A DNA stretch of 64,000 nt, from the NCBI GenBank assembly GCA_904066235.2, contig CAJFCV020000006.1, positions 4,960,001 through 5,024,000 of the forward strand, read 5' to 3'. Position numbers and translations under genes: made by a program. How positions within the stretch are numbered: the stretch's first letter is position 1; each line of letters starts with the position of its first letter. Below, piece after piece: positions 11,349 through 23,085 of this stretch. The stretch is from Bursaphelenchus xylophilus. Lineage: Eukaryota > Nematoda > Chromadorea > Rhabditida > Aphelenchoididae. Under the pieces are notes generated by a model that worked only from the letters and a program-made list of their open reading frames with translations, made no database searches and was not told where the DNA came from.

Positions 11349-12830
11349 TATACTGCCCGACAATTAAAAGTGAAGTCTCGATTCTGAGCCCGACGTTGCC
11401 CTGAGGCACAAGGTATTCCCACCGGCCTCTTCTGCACCGTACACCGATGCAGAGTACCAATTTCCATGCATGTGCATTTTAAACGCACTGTGCAACGAGC
11501 GTTTGAAAAAATTTTGGGCGACAATTAAAAGTGAAGTTTTTAATTTTTGGACTTACCTGACCTTTTGAGAGATCTGTTGGGATGGAAACTGTCAAGAAAC
11601 ATAGACAAGGTAACATTGAAGAGCCCTAGACACAATTTACGAAAATTTTCCGAGTTTTAGGGTACCATTGCCCGGCATCAAGACGCAGGGTTTATGTGCC
11701 ACAAAACGGGGCCTTTAGGCACTATTTGTCATAAGACTGGTAATTTTATGATACTGAATACATTTTCTGACAATGTTCGTCCAAATGATGCTGCGAGGTT
11801 GTAAAATGTTGGTGCGCTTCAAAGCGTTATTATCGACAACGGTACTAGTCAAGGAGAATATCGATGCAATTTCGAAAGATGGTATGCATAATCAGCGCAA
11901 CTTTTGTCTTCCACTTTTCTGTCACTCTCTCTGCAGCCAAAAACAGCGTTGTTTAGTTAGAGGTGCGTACTTATCTCGCTTTTACCAATATACTTTGCTT
12001 GACTTCGTATATTAGCATTTTTCGCATAACTCGATGCAGCGAAATTGAAACTTATGATGGCGTTTTTGACTAATTTATACCCTGAACAGTCATATGAAGG
12101 GTGTTTAGTATATTCAAACCCAAACCATAGCGTTAAACTTCTGTTTTGGAAAATGCATTTCAGCAACTTTAGGATGCCGTTGTGATACCCGCTGTTTTTG
12201 TCTCTAAAAGGGACGATAACATAAAAAGTAACGTTTTTAGGTAACAAGGATGTCTATCCATCGCGATCCTACTATCAAACCAAGAGGGATACTGGTCCCT
12301 GCTGTGGTATAAGTCAAAATAGGCACCTAGCTGTTATCCATATCAACAAGAACGCTTTGAAGCGCACCAACATTTTACAACCTCGCAGCATCATTTGGAC
12401 GAAAATTGTCAGAAAATGTATTCAGTATCATAAAATTACCAGTCTTATGACAAATAGTGCCTAAAGGCCCCGTTTTGTGGCACATAAACCCTGCGTCTTG
12501 ATGCCGGGCAATGGTACCCTAAAACTCGGAAAATTTTCGTAAATTGTGTCTAGGGCTCTTCAATGTTACCTTGTCTATGTTTCTTGACAGTTTCCATCCC
12601 AACAGATCTCTCAAAAGGTCAGGTAAGTCCAAAAATTAAAAACTTCACTTTTAATTGTCGCCCAAAATTTTTTCAAACGCTCGTTGCACAGTGCGTTTAA
12701 AATGCACATGCATGGAAATTGGTACTCTGCATCGGTGTACGGTGCAGAAGAGGCCGGTGGGAATACCTTGTGCCTCAGGGCAACGTCGGGCTCAGAATCG
12801 AGACTTCACTTTTAATTGTCGGGCAGTATA
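11349..12830. mobile_element. Foldback element with about 480-bp inverted arms, non-coding
   Basis: The left arm (about 11349-11834) and right arm (about 12351-12830) are inverted copies with few differences, around a unique core of about 515 bp. The outer ends share TATACTGCCCGAC, so the insertion may be at TA. Each arm carries a direct repeat near its outer end: CGACAATTAAAAGTGAAGT at 11358-11376 and again at 11519-11537 in the left arm, about 160 bp apart, with mirror copies in the right arm. The core contains no transposase-like open frame, so the element would be non-autonomous. Its family is not recognised. It lies between the transporter 3' end and the ShKT cluster. Confidence 0.85.
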
Positions 12831-13515
12831 TATATTGGACACACTTCATCGTCCACTTATGTACATATAAAAAAACAAGAACTAATTTAAGGTTAAGGTT
12901 GAGATTAAGCAGTTTTTGATTTCCATGCTTTTGGAAAACGTAACAGGACTTTAGTTTTGCCACATCTTCACGTTCACATTTTTGATAGAAGGACTTGAAG
13001 TTTGTGATGACAGAAAACAAACATCCTGTGTTCATGCGTAAAAGCTGGTCTGAAGTGTTTGGACAAATGTAGCCTTAAACTCAAAACTTCGTCAAGTGAA
13101 AGTTTTGTCAAGAAAAACATTATGGCAATGTCATGCTTTGTGAAAGCGTTGGAAGTTTAAAGGTCAGCCTGTACGCAGCTTACAACGATTATAAACGTAA
13201 CTTCTGAACGCTGCCTGGTACTTACGCACTTATATTGTTTGAACATACAGTAAATAAATTCGGATAATTATGTTTGTTTAGCCTAAAATTTTTCAAATCT
13301 ATCTTTCAACCCTTCCGATTTTGAACTCGTTATTTTGGTTGAAACAATAAGAAAAGGCGGTGTAAGAATGTGAATAGGACAGGCTTCTCGTATGAGTAGA
13401 CTCGGAAGCTGATTTTATCTTCCAAGAAAAGTAAAAACAGAAAAATTTTGTCTTTTTTTGGAAATCTCGAATCAGAGCTCTTGTTTATTCAATAAAAATA
13501 TAATCAATAATCAGA
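12831..13515. other. Intergenic stretch between foldback element and mucin gene
   Basis: AT-rich DNA with no gene I can support. It holds the 3' flank of the minus-strand gene ending at 13516. An AATAAA on the minus strand (complement of TTTATT at about 13484-13489) sits about 30 bases past its stop codon and is a good polyadenylation signal candidate. Confidence 0.5.
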
Positions 13516-16491
13516 CTAACTGTGCGAGAACGGATCATCGATGTCATTGTTTTCATCAGATGACACAGAAGGGCTCGCAGTAGTTTCGGTCGAATCAGTC
13601 GAGCCCGTTGGATCGGTGGTTTCAGCGCTTCCAGAGTCAGAACGAGCGGCATCTGCATCCGGCGCCTCGGTGGTTCCTATCACATCGATTGGCAATGACG
13701 AACTTGCCGATACAGAGGCGGGACTGGATGCTTTGTCATCGGCATCTGCCGAGTCAGCTTCTGGAGTTTCACTAGTTTCTTGACTTAAATTCCCAGGATG
13801 TGTCGTTGAATCCTCGTCAGCACCTATTGTTGTTTGTCCTGTACCTTGGACAGCCTTTGATGATCCGAATTCTTTTGTTGATTCAGCTGCTATTAACCGC
13901 GTTTTTTGAGAGCCGGTTACAGTCTTTGCAGAAGGAGTGTCTGTGCTTTCTGCTTGAGTGCTAGCAGGGGTAGCAGACGAGTCGGCAATCCTGACGCTGT
14001 TAGTAGCTCCAGTCGACTTTACGGAGGCGTTTGACGCTTCTCTTGTCCCGGCGTTTTCCATTCGAGGAGTTGCTGTTCCTGACGTTTCCGTGTTTCTCCG
14101 TAAACCACCTTTTCCAGTTGCGTCAGGTCTGGTAGGGCCGGACGTAGCTCTGCTGACACCTTCTGTAGATGACCGGTATTTTTCCTGACGATCATTGGCA
14201 TCAGCGTCTTTAGGATCTTCAGTATTTGAGCTTGCGGCTGGAGTACGTGAAAAACCATATGACCCTCCGGTTACTTTAGGGTTTCCTGTCGTTCTGGCTT
14301 TGCTGGCTTGGCTTACTGAAGGGGTTGATCCGGAAAATAACGGGCGACCAGATGATAAAGTCTTTGCGGAGACTGGTGCTGGAGAAACGCTCTTATTCGA
14401 TCCTGGAGAAGAACGCCTTGCCGAATCGGTATAAGCAGTCTTAGCTGAGGCAATCCTGGCGCTGTTAGTAGCTCCAGTTGGATTTGCGGAAGCGTTCGTC
14501 CCTCTTCTTGTCCCAGCGTTTTCCATCCGAGGAGTTGCCGTGCCTGATGTTCCCGTGCTTCTGCGTGAACCTCCTTCTTCAGTTGCGGCACGTCTGGTAG
14601 GGTCGGCTTTACTGGCTCGGTTGACTGAAGGAGTTGATGCCGAAAAAAATGGGCGGCCAGATGGCAAATCCCTGGCAGAGTCTGGCGTAGGAGAACCGCT
14701 GTTATCTGGCACTGGAGAGGACGTTTTTTCCGAAGCTATGGAGGCAGTCTTAGCTGAAGAACGCTTTGCCGAAATTTGAGCTGTAGAAGAAGTATTAGCC
14801 GGGGCCGATGCTGCAGACGTCCTGCTTGAGGAAGCCTGCGCTGGAGAACCGGTTTTAGCCGCAACGTCAGCCCAGGATCGGCTTCTAGCAGAAACCGGAG
14901 CAGGCGTTGCGCGTGTGCCAGACAGAGAGGCTGAGCTCTGAGATTTTGGGGTTCTTGGCCCACCAGTCTGTTTATTGGGTCCAAAGTTAGTCGGTGTATG
15001 TCCGGCAGGACCAGACGTGCTTCCAGCAGAAGATGGAGTCAGGCTTGAATCTTCCTGTTTAGTATTTCCCTGCAACGTCGCAGTAGCTGCCGATCCACGT
15101 TGTGTTGGAGCTACGCTATTTTCTTGAGCGGCGGTGGGACTAACAGTGCCTGCAGAATTTCTCGGCGTTCGTGTAACAACAGGAAGACGGGAAGAATCAA
15201 ACCCTTTACTGCCAAGTGAAGCAGGGGATTCGGAAACTCTTCCAGGCCGACTTGGTGATCCGGTCCCACGAGATGGTAACGGTTTCCGGGATGATGCCGG
15301 GCTGTTCAATGGAGTAGTTCCGGTTTCTAAGATGGACCTGGAGTGTAAGTTTGCTAATGAGCTAGATGAACTTCTTCCGGAAGCAGGCGACGCACTGGAG
15401 CCCAAAATTGAAAAAGCTTTGGTCGCTGCAGTATCTGATTTTGGTGACTGAGAAGCCGTATTTGGTTTCCTTGTCGCTGCGTTTTCATGGATAGTAGATG
15501 ATGATTTGGCAGATGTGGCACGAGTTCGCAAGTCATATTTTCTGGTTTCAGCGGCTGGTGCCTTACTGGAGCCATGCGGTTGAGGGCGTTTGGTTCCCTG
15601 ACTTCTTGGCTTTTCGGTGGCATGCGAGATGGCTGGAGAGTGTGACTTTTGCGAGCCTGGAAAAGCCGCCTTTGTGTTGTTGGTCGCGACCGGAGCTTGC
15701 GTAACTTTAGGAGATGCTGAACTTACAGCAGCAATACTGGAGGATCCAGTGCTAGCAAGTTTTGTGGACTTGGGAGCAGTCGGGGTTAAAGAAGGTTTGG
15801 TTGGTGACTTGCGACTTCCACTCGTCGATGAGGCCCTCGAAGATCCCTCGCTTGCACCGGATTCGGTTGTTGGGTGAAGGTCGATGTTTTGTGTGAAATG
15901 GTAGGTGAAATGCTCCTCGTGTTCCTCACTTCTATCAGTAACTGCCTTGTCATTTTGTTCAGTTACTGGCACTTCCTCAGTGGTTAGTGTACTGTCATCA
16001 ACAATGGTGCTCTCTGATTCAAGGGCTTCTGTTGTGGTTGGAACGTTGGTTGTAACCGGAGATTTTTTGGTGACAACGTTCTTCTTTGTTGTTTTTGCTT
16101 TGCGGGTAACCGGGGCTTTGGTTGGTTCGGGGAAGTCTTCAGCACTGTCGGAGTCGGTCTTTTCACAGAATCCGCAAGAGTAACGGCAATAAATGTCGGC
16201 CTTGAATATCGGATATTTGGACAGATTACAGTATCCTTTTCTAGCCCATGATTTACAGCTGCAAAATATTTAAAATTTTCGGCGTCTTGCTTACCTCGCA
16301 AATCTGTCGTTACATCCCCTAACGCAGAAACCGCAAGTGGCAGCGCAAAGTCTTTTCAACGGGGCTTGGAAGGCGTAAACGTCACAATAAACTGACAGTT
16401 GGCTGCAAGTTATCCCAACGTCCTTACAAGTTGGCTGAACGCATGAAATGCATCCAAATAAGACTACAACAAAGAAGCAAGAGTGCTTCAT
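13516..16491 (-). CDS. Secreted ShKT-domain mucin-like protein, Ser/Thr/Ala-rich (paralog of 16986-23085)
   Basis: Exons 16491-16295 and 16258-13516 with a 36-bp phase-2 intron give 979 codons. The signal peptide (MKHSCFFVVVLFGCIS) is followed by ShKT domain 1 (CKDVGITC...CAATCGFC). ShKT domain 2 spans the intron (CNDRFARSCKSWARKGYC...CRYSCGFC). A Lys/Thr-rich segment follows (TKAPVTRKAKTTKKN), then about 850 residues rich in Ser, Thr, Ala and Pro with imperfect long repeats such as HFTQNIDLHPTTESGASE and SRKSPTKPSL. The tail ends DDPFSHS, unlike the KGWFF tails of two neighbours. The 5' half and promoter are closely related to the gene at 16986-23085. No membrane anchor is visible, so it is probably secreted and heavily glycosylated. 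Exact function is unknown. Confidence 0.85.
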
Positions 16492-16985
16492 ATTGGGGAT
16501 TTTAAGAATTCCAGTTCGATTGAGTGAAGATCAGGTGACCCAGTTCCTTATATAGCAGGGCAATTGGAACGTGTACATGTACACAATTTGTTGAGGGAGC
16601 CGGTGTTCAAATACAAGTGTACAACACAAATTTCAATTCAACAAGTTGGACTGATTCAGGGCAACCCATATCCATCCTTGGCCCAAACATAATATTTATT
16701 CAGAACTGCAGCCTATGAACTCGATTCAGCAGAATTGGCTTCGAACCCTACAAAATTTTCTGCTGTTGAATTCTAAAAAAACATGTACATGACCAAATCT
16801 TCGATTTGCTTTGCACTTTGTAGGCGTAATTGTAAGCTCAGTATTAAAATGAAATCTCTTTCGCAGGAATGATTTATTATGTCAACAAATAGAATTTCGA
16901 AGTTTCCAGTATTCTAGATTTTGTTGCTTGCGTCGGCGGGGAACAATTTGTTTGACAAACTAATACGGAATTGCTGTAAGCAAGG
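16492..16985. other. Intergenic block, duplicated at 23086-23965
   Basis: The block holds the promoter of the minus-strand gene at 13516-16491 and the 3' flank of the next gene. It aligns by eye with 23086-23965. The promoter-proximal part shares the GAATTCCA.TTCGA element, the TATA region and TTCAAATACAAGTGT. The gene-3' part shares TTTATTATGTCAACAAATAG followed by a conserved GCGTCGGCGGG stretch. The middle is less alike. It has no coding potential. Confidence 0.7.
16546..16554 (-). promoter_or_regulatory. TATA box of the mucin gene at 13516-16491
   Basis: On the minus strand the sequence GCTATATAAGG lies about 55-60 bases before the ATG at 16491, a sensible core promoter spacing for a short 5' leader. 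The identical core recurs at 23140-23148 before the paralogous gene, which argues that it is maintained. Confidence 0.7.
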
Positions 16986-19900
16986 TTATAAATAACTGCT
17001 GAAGAACCATCCTTGTTTCTTGGTAGAGGCCGTTTTTGCGGTCGAAGAAACCTTGGACTTGGTTGTTTTAGTCGGTTTCGGCCGAGATGTTGAATGTTTT
17101 GCAGACGTTTTAGCCCTCGTTGTGTGAGCAGACGTTTTTCTTTTGTGGTAGAACGTAACTTTATTGACACCTTTTGTTGAGGATCCGTCATCCCCTTTGC
17201 GACCGTTGGCATCTTTAGGGTCTTCAGTGTTTGAGCTTGCGGCTGGAGTACGTGAAAAACCGTGTGGCTCTCCGGATACCTTGGGGTTCCCTGTAGCTCT
17301 GGCTTTACTGGCTTGCCTGACTGAAGGAGTTGATCCGGAAAATAACGGGCGACTGGATGATAAATTCTTTGCGGTGACTGGTGCTGGAGAAGCGCTGTTA
17401 ATCGATCCTGGAGAAGAACCCTTTGCCGAAATTGTATAAGCAGTCTTAGCTGAGGCAATCTTGACGCTGTTAGTAGCTCCAGTTGGCTTTGCGGAAGCGT
17501 TTGCCCCTCTTCTTTTCCCAGCGTTTTCCATTAGAGGTGTCCCAGTTCCCGTGCTTCTGCGTGAACCGCCTTTTCCAGTTGCGGCAGGTCTAGTAGGGCC
17601 GGACGTAGCTCTGCTGACACCTTCTGTAGATGACCGATCTTCCTCTTTACGACCGTTGGAATCTTTAGGATCTTCAGTGTCTGATCTTGTGGCTGGAGTA
17701 CGCGAAAAACCGTGTGGCTCTCCGGATACCTTCGGGTTTCCTGTAGCTCTGGCTTTATTGGCTTGGCTGACTGAACGAGTTGACCCGGAAAAGATTGGGC
17801 GACCAGATGATAAATGTTTTGCCGAGACTGGTGCTGGAGAAGAGCTATTACCTGACCTTATAGAAGACCTCTTTACCAAATTGTGAGCTGTAAAAGCAGT
17901 TTTAGTTGAGGCGGATGCAGTAGACGTCCTGCTTGTAGAAGCCTGCGCCGGAGAACCGGTATTAGCCGCAACTTCAGCCCAGGATTGGTTTACGGGAGCA
18001 GGCGATGCGCGTGTACCCGACACAGAGGCTGAGCTCTGCGTTTTTGGCGTTCTTGGTCTACCAGTTTGTTTATTTAGTCCCGAGTTAGTCGCGGTCACAC
18101 CTTCGGTTGAACTTGATGGAGTCAGACTTGAATCTTTCTGTTTAGTAGTTCCATTTAGCGCAGCTGTAATGGCCGAGTCACGTTGTTTTGGAGTTACGCT
18201 ACTTTCCTGAGCGGCGGTGGGAGTAAGAGTGCCTGCAGAATTTCTCGGAGTTTGTGTGACAACAGGAACACGAGAAACAGAACCTGTACTGCCAATTGAA
18301 GCAGGGGATTTGGTATCTCTGCCAAGCCGATTTGGGGCCTCGGCCCCACGAGATGGGAGCCGCGCTCGAGATGCCGGAGATCCCGGACTGTGCAATGGAG
18401 TGGTTCCGGTGGCTAAGATGGCCGTAAAGCGTTGGTTTGCTGATGATTTTCCACGGCTTGAACGTCTTCCGGTAGCAGGCGATGCACTGGAGTCCAAAAT
18501 AGGGGAAGCTTTGGTCTCTCCAGTACCTGGCATTGGTGAGTGAAAAGCGTTTGGTTTTCTTGTCGCTGCTTTTGCACGGATAGTAGTTGATGATTTTGCC
18601 ATAGCTTTGGCAGAGGTAGCACGAGTGAGCAAATCATTAGATTTGGTTTGAGCGACTGGTGCCTTGCTAGAACCATGCGGTTGAGGGTGTTTGGTTCCCT
18701 GACTTCTTGGCTTTTCGGTGGCATGCGAGATAGCTGGAGACTGTGACTTTTGCGAGCCTGGAAAAGCCGCCTTTGTGTTGTTTTTGGCGACCGGAGCTCG
18801 CGTAACTTTAGGAGATGCTGAATTAACAGCAGCAGTACTGGAGGATCCAGTGTTAGCAAGTTTTGTGGACTTGGGAGCGGTCGGGGCTAAAGAAGGTTTG
18901 GTTGGCGACTTCCGGCTTCCAGTCGTCGATGAGGCCCTCGAAGATGCCTCGCTTGCACCGGGTTCGGACGTTGGGTGAAGATCGATGTTTTGTGTGAAAT
19001 GGGAGGTGAACTGCTCCTCGTTTTTCTCATTTTTATCATCGTTTCTTTGAGTAACTGATGGTTTCTCGGTAATTAGGGTACTTGCTCTTGCTGGCGCTGG
19101 ACTGGGAGCTTTGTCATTGACATCTGCCGAATCGGCTTCTGGAGTTTCACTAGTTTCTTGACTTAAACTTCCGGGATGTGTCGCTGAATCCTCGTCAGCA
19201 CCTATTGTTGTTTGTCCTGCACTCGGGACAGGTTTTGATGATCCGAATTCTTTTGTTGATTCAGCTGCTATTAACCGCGTTTTTTGGGAGCCGTTTACAG
19301 TGTTTGCAGAAGGGATTTCTGTGCTTTCTGCTTGAGGGCTAGCAGGAGTAGCAGACGAGTCGGCAATCCTGACGCTGTTAGTAGCTCCAGTCGACTTGAC
19401 GGAGGCGTTTGACGCTTCTCTTGTCCCAGCGTTTCCCATTCGAATAGTTGCAGCTCCTGAGGTTCCCGTGCTTCTCCGTAAACCACCTTTTCCAGTTGCG
19501 GCAGGTCTAGTAGGGCCGGACGTAGCTCTACTGACACCTTCCGTAGGTGACCGATCTCCCTCTTTACGATCGTTGGCATCAATGCCTTTAGGATCTTCAG
19601 TGTTTGAGCTTGCGGCTGGAGAACGTGAAAAACCGTGTGGCTCTCCGGATACCTTCGGGTTTCCTGTAGCTCTGGCTTTACTGGCTTGGCTTACTGAAGG
19701 AGTTGATCCAGAAAAAATTGGACGGTCAGATGACAAATCGTTGGCGGAGTTTGGTGTAGGAGAAGCGATGTTATCTGATTCTGGAGACGAACGCTTTGCC
19801 GAACTTGTAGAAGGAGTCTTAGCTGAGGCCGATGCCGCCCTGTTTGAGGAAGCCTGCGCTGGAGGACCGGTTTTAGCCGCAACGTCAGCCCGGGATTGGC

Positions 19901-22900
19901 TTCTGGCGGAAACGGGAGCAGGGGATAGGCGTGTGCCCGGCACCAAGGCTGAGCTCTGAGTTTCTGGGGTTCTTGGTCTGTCAGTTCTTTTATTTAGTCC
20001 CGAGTTAGTCGCGGTCACACCTTCGGTTGAGCTTGATGGAGTCAGACTTGAATCGTCCTGTTTAGTAGTTCCATTTAGCGCAGCTGTAATGGCCGAGTCA
20101 CGTTGTTTTGGAGTTACGCTACTTTCCTGAGCGGCGGTGGGAGTAACAGTGCCTGCAGAATTTCTCGGAGTTTGTGTGACAACAGGAACACGAGAAACAG
20201 AACCTGTACTGCCAATTGAAGCAGGGGATTTGGTATCTCTGCCAAGCCGATTTGGGGCCTCGGCCCCACGAGATGGGAGCCGCGCTCGAGATGCCGGAGA
20301 TCCCGGACTGTGCAATGGAGTGGTTCCGGTGGCTAAGATGGCCGTAAAGCGTTGGTTTGCTGATGATTTTCCACGGCTTGAACGTCTTCCGGTAGCAGGC
20401 GATGCACTGGAGTCCAAAATAGGGGAAGCTTTGGTCTCTCCAGTACCTGACATTGGTGAGTGAGAAGCGTTTGGTTTTCTTGTCGCTGCTTTTGCACGGA
20501 TAGTAGTTGATGATTTTGCCATAGCTTTGGCAGAGGTAGCACGAGTGAGCAAATCATTAGATTTGGTTTGAGCGACTGGTGCCTTGCTAGAACCATGCGG
20601 TTGAGGGTGTTTGGTTCCCTGACTTCTTGGCTTTTCGGTGGCATGCGAGATAGCTGGAGACTGTAACTTTTGCGAGCCTGGAAAAGCCGCCTTTGTGTTG
20701 TTTTTGGCGACCGGAGCTCGCGTAACTTTAGGAGATACTGAATTAACAGCAGCAGTATTGGAGGATCCAGTATTAGCAAGTTTTGTGGACTTGAGAGCGG
20801 TCGGGCTTAAAGAAGGCTTGGTTGGCGACTTCCGGCTTCCAGTCGTCGATGAGGCCCTCGAAGATGCCTCGCTTGCACCGGATTCGGTCGTTGGGTGAAG
20901 ATCAATCTTTTGTGTGAAATGGGAGGTGAACTGCTCCTCGTTTTTTTCATTTTTGTCTGTAACAGCCTCGTCGTCTTTTTGAGTAACTGATGGTTTCTCG
21001 GTAGTTAGGTTACTTGCTCTTGCTGGGGATGGACTGGGTGTTTTGTCATCGACATCTGCCGAATCGGCTTCTGGAGTTTCACTAGTTTCTTGACTTAAAT
21101 TTCCAGGATGTGTCGCTGAATCCTCGTCAGCACCGATTGTTGTATGTCCTGTACCTTGGACAGCTTTTGATGATCCGAATTCTTTTGTTGATTCAGTTGC
21201 TGTTAATCGCGTTTTTTGGGAGGCGGTTACAATATTTGCAGAAGGAGTTTCTGTGCTTTCTGCTCGAGTACTAGCGGGAGTTGCAGATGAGTCGGCAATC
21301 TTGACGCTATTAGTAGCTCCAGTTGGCTTTGCGGAACCGTTTGCCCCTCTTCTTGTCCCAGCGTTTTCCATTTGAGGTGTTCCAGTTCCCGTGCTTCTGC
21401 GTGAACCGCCTTTTCCAGTTGCGGCAGGTCTAGTAGGGGCGGACGTGGCTCTGCTGACACCTTCTGTAGATGACCGATCTTCCTCTTTACGATCATTGGC
21501 ATCAGCGTCTTTAGGATCTTCAGTGTTTGATCTGGTGGCTGGAGTACGTGAAGAACCATATGGCTCCCCGGTTTTCGTCGGGTTTCCTGTAGCTCTGGCT
21601 TTGCTGGCTTGGCTGACTGAGGGAGTTGATCCGGAAAAGGTTTGGTGACCATGTGATAAATCCTTGGCGGAGTCAGGCGTAGGAGAACCGCCGTTTTCCG
21701 ACCTTGGAGAAGACCTCTTTTCCGAACCTACAGACGCAGTCTTAGCTGAGGCCGAGAATGTAGATGTCCTTCTTGTGGAACCTTTCGCTGGAGGACCGGT
21801 TTTAGCCGCCACTTCAGCCCAGGATTGATTTCTGGCAGAAATCGGAGCAGGCGATGCGCGTGTGGCCGACCCAGAGGCTGATCTGTGGGTTGTTGGGGTT
21901 CTTGGTTTCTCAGTTTTTTTATTTAGTCCCGAGTTAGTCGCGGTCACACCTTCGGTTGAACTTGATGGAGTCAGACTTGAATCTTCCTGTTTAGTAGTTC
22001 CATTTAGCGCTGCTGTAATAGCCGAGTCACGTTGTTTTGGAGTTACGCTACTTTCCTGAGCGGCAGGACCGGACGTGCTTCCAGCAGAAATTGGTGGAGT
22101 CAGGCTTGAATCTTCCTGTTTAGTATTTCCATTCAGCGTCGCACTAGCTGCCGATCCACGATGTGTTGGAGTTACGCTACTGCCCTGAGCGGCGGTAGGA
22201 GTAACAGTGACTGCAGAATTTCTTGGAGTTTGTGTGATAACAGGAACACGAGAAGGCTTGGTCGGTGACTTCCGGCTTCCGCTAGTCGATGAGGCCTTCG
22301 AGGATTCCTCGCTTGCACCGGATTCGGTCGTTGGGTGAAGATCGATGTTTTGTGTGGAATGGGAGGTGAACTGCTCCTCGTTTTTCTCATTTTTATCCAT
22401 AACAGCCTTGTCGTTTCTTTGAGTAACTGATGGATTCTCGGTAGTTAGGGTACTTGCTCTTGCTGATACAGGGGCCGGATTGCGTGCTTTGTCATCGAAA
22501 TCTGCTGAGTCGGCTTTTGGAGTTGTGATTCCCTCGTCATTCCGTTCGGTAACTGGTGGTTCTTCAGTAGTTGGTGTACTGTCGTCAACAACGGTGCTCT
22601 CTGATTCAAGGGATTCTGTTGTGGTGGGAACGTTGGTTTGAACCGGGGATTCCTTGGTTACAACGGCCTTTTTTGTAACCACGGCTTTCTTTGTTACTTT
22701 TGGTTTACGGGCAATTGGAGCTTTGTTCATTTTTGAGGTATCTTCGGCACTGTCGGAGTCGGTCTTTTCACAGAATCCACAAGAGTAACGGCAATAAATG
22801 TCGGCCTTGTAGATCGGATGTTTACAATATCCTTTTCCAACCCAAGATTTACAACTGAAAAGATTTAAAATCCTTGCGCTCTCCTTACCTAACGAATCTG

Positions 22901-23085
22901 TCGTCGCATCCACTCACGCAGAAACCGCAACTGGCAGCGCAAAGTTGCTTCATTGTGGCATGAAAGGCGTAGTTGTGACAATAAGCCTTCAGTTGCCTGC
23001 AATTTTTCCCGTGATCCTTACAAGTTGGCTGAACACTTGAAATGCATCCAAATAGGACTACAACAAAGAAGCAATAGTGCTTCAT
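16986..23085 (-). CDS. Giant secreted ShKT-domain mucin-like protein, about 2021 aa, with internal 1.9-kb repeats
   Basis: Exons 23085-22889 and 22854-16986, with a 34-bp phase-2 intron, give 2021 codons. The signal peptide (MKHYCFFVVVLFGCIS) and ShKT domain 1 (CKDHGKNC...CAASCGFC) are in exon 1. ShKT domain 2 crosses the splice (CDDRFVRSCKSWVGKGYC...CRYSCGFC). A Lys/Thr spacer leads into about 1850 residues rich in Ser, Thr, Ala and Pro. These contain several long repeats, each opening near SQETSETPEADSAD and running through HFTQNIDLHPT and TGSRKSPTKPS. Two central repeats are nearly identical. The last 55 residues are basic and end KTASTKKQGWFFSSYL, matching the tail of the gene at 23966-26760 instead of its closest 5' paralog at 13516-16491. 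The protein is probably a secreted structural glycoprotein; no enzyme domain is seen. Confidence 0.85.
18060..20900 (-). repeat. Two near-identical coding repeats offset by 1920 bp
   Basis: About 920 bp at 18060-18980 recurs at 19980-20900 with an exact offset of 1920 bp (640 codons). Only scattered single-base differences are visible, for example the bases around 18235/20155, 18532/20452, 18745/20665, 18815/20735 and 18965/20885. The DNA between the matched parts (about 18980-19980 compared with 17060-18060 and 20900-21900) is clearly less alike. This suggests either a recent duplication or local gene conversion acting on one part of an older repeat. More diverged copies lie at about 21900-22340 and, in the neighbouring gene, at about 15480-15880. 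Confidence 0.85.

Noticed and set aside
13541..15877. Series of plus-strand frames in 13.5-15.9 kb
   Set aside because: Shadows of the Ser/Thr/Ala-rich minus-strand gene, with the same fragments recurring wherever the repeats recur.
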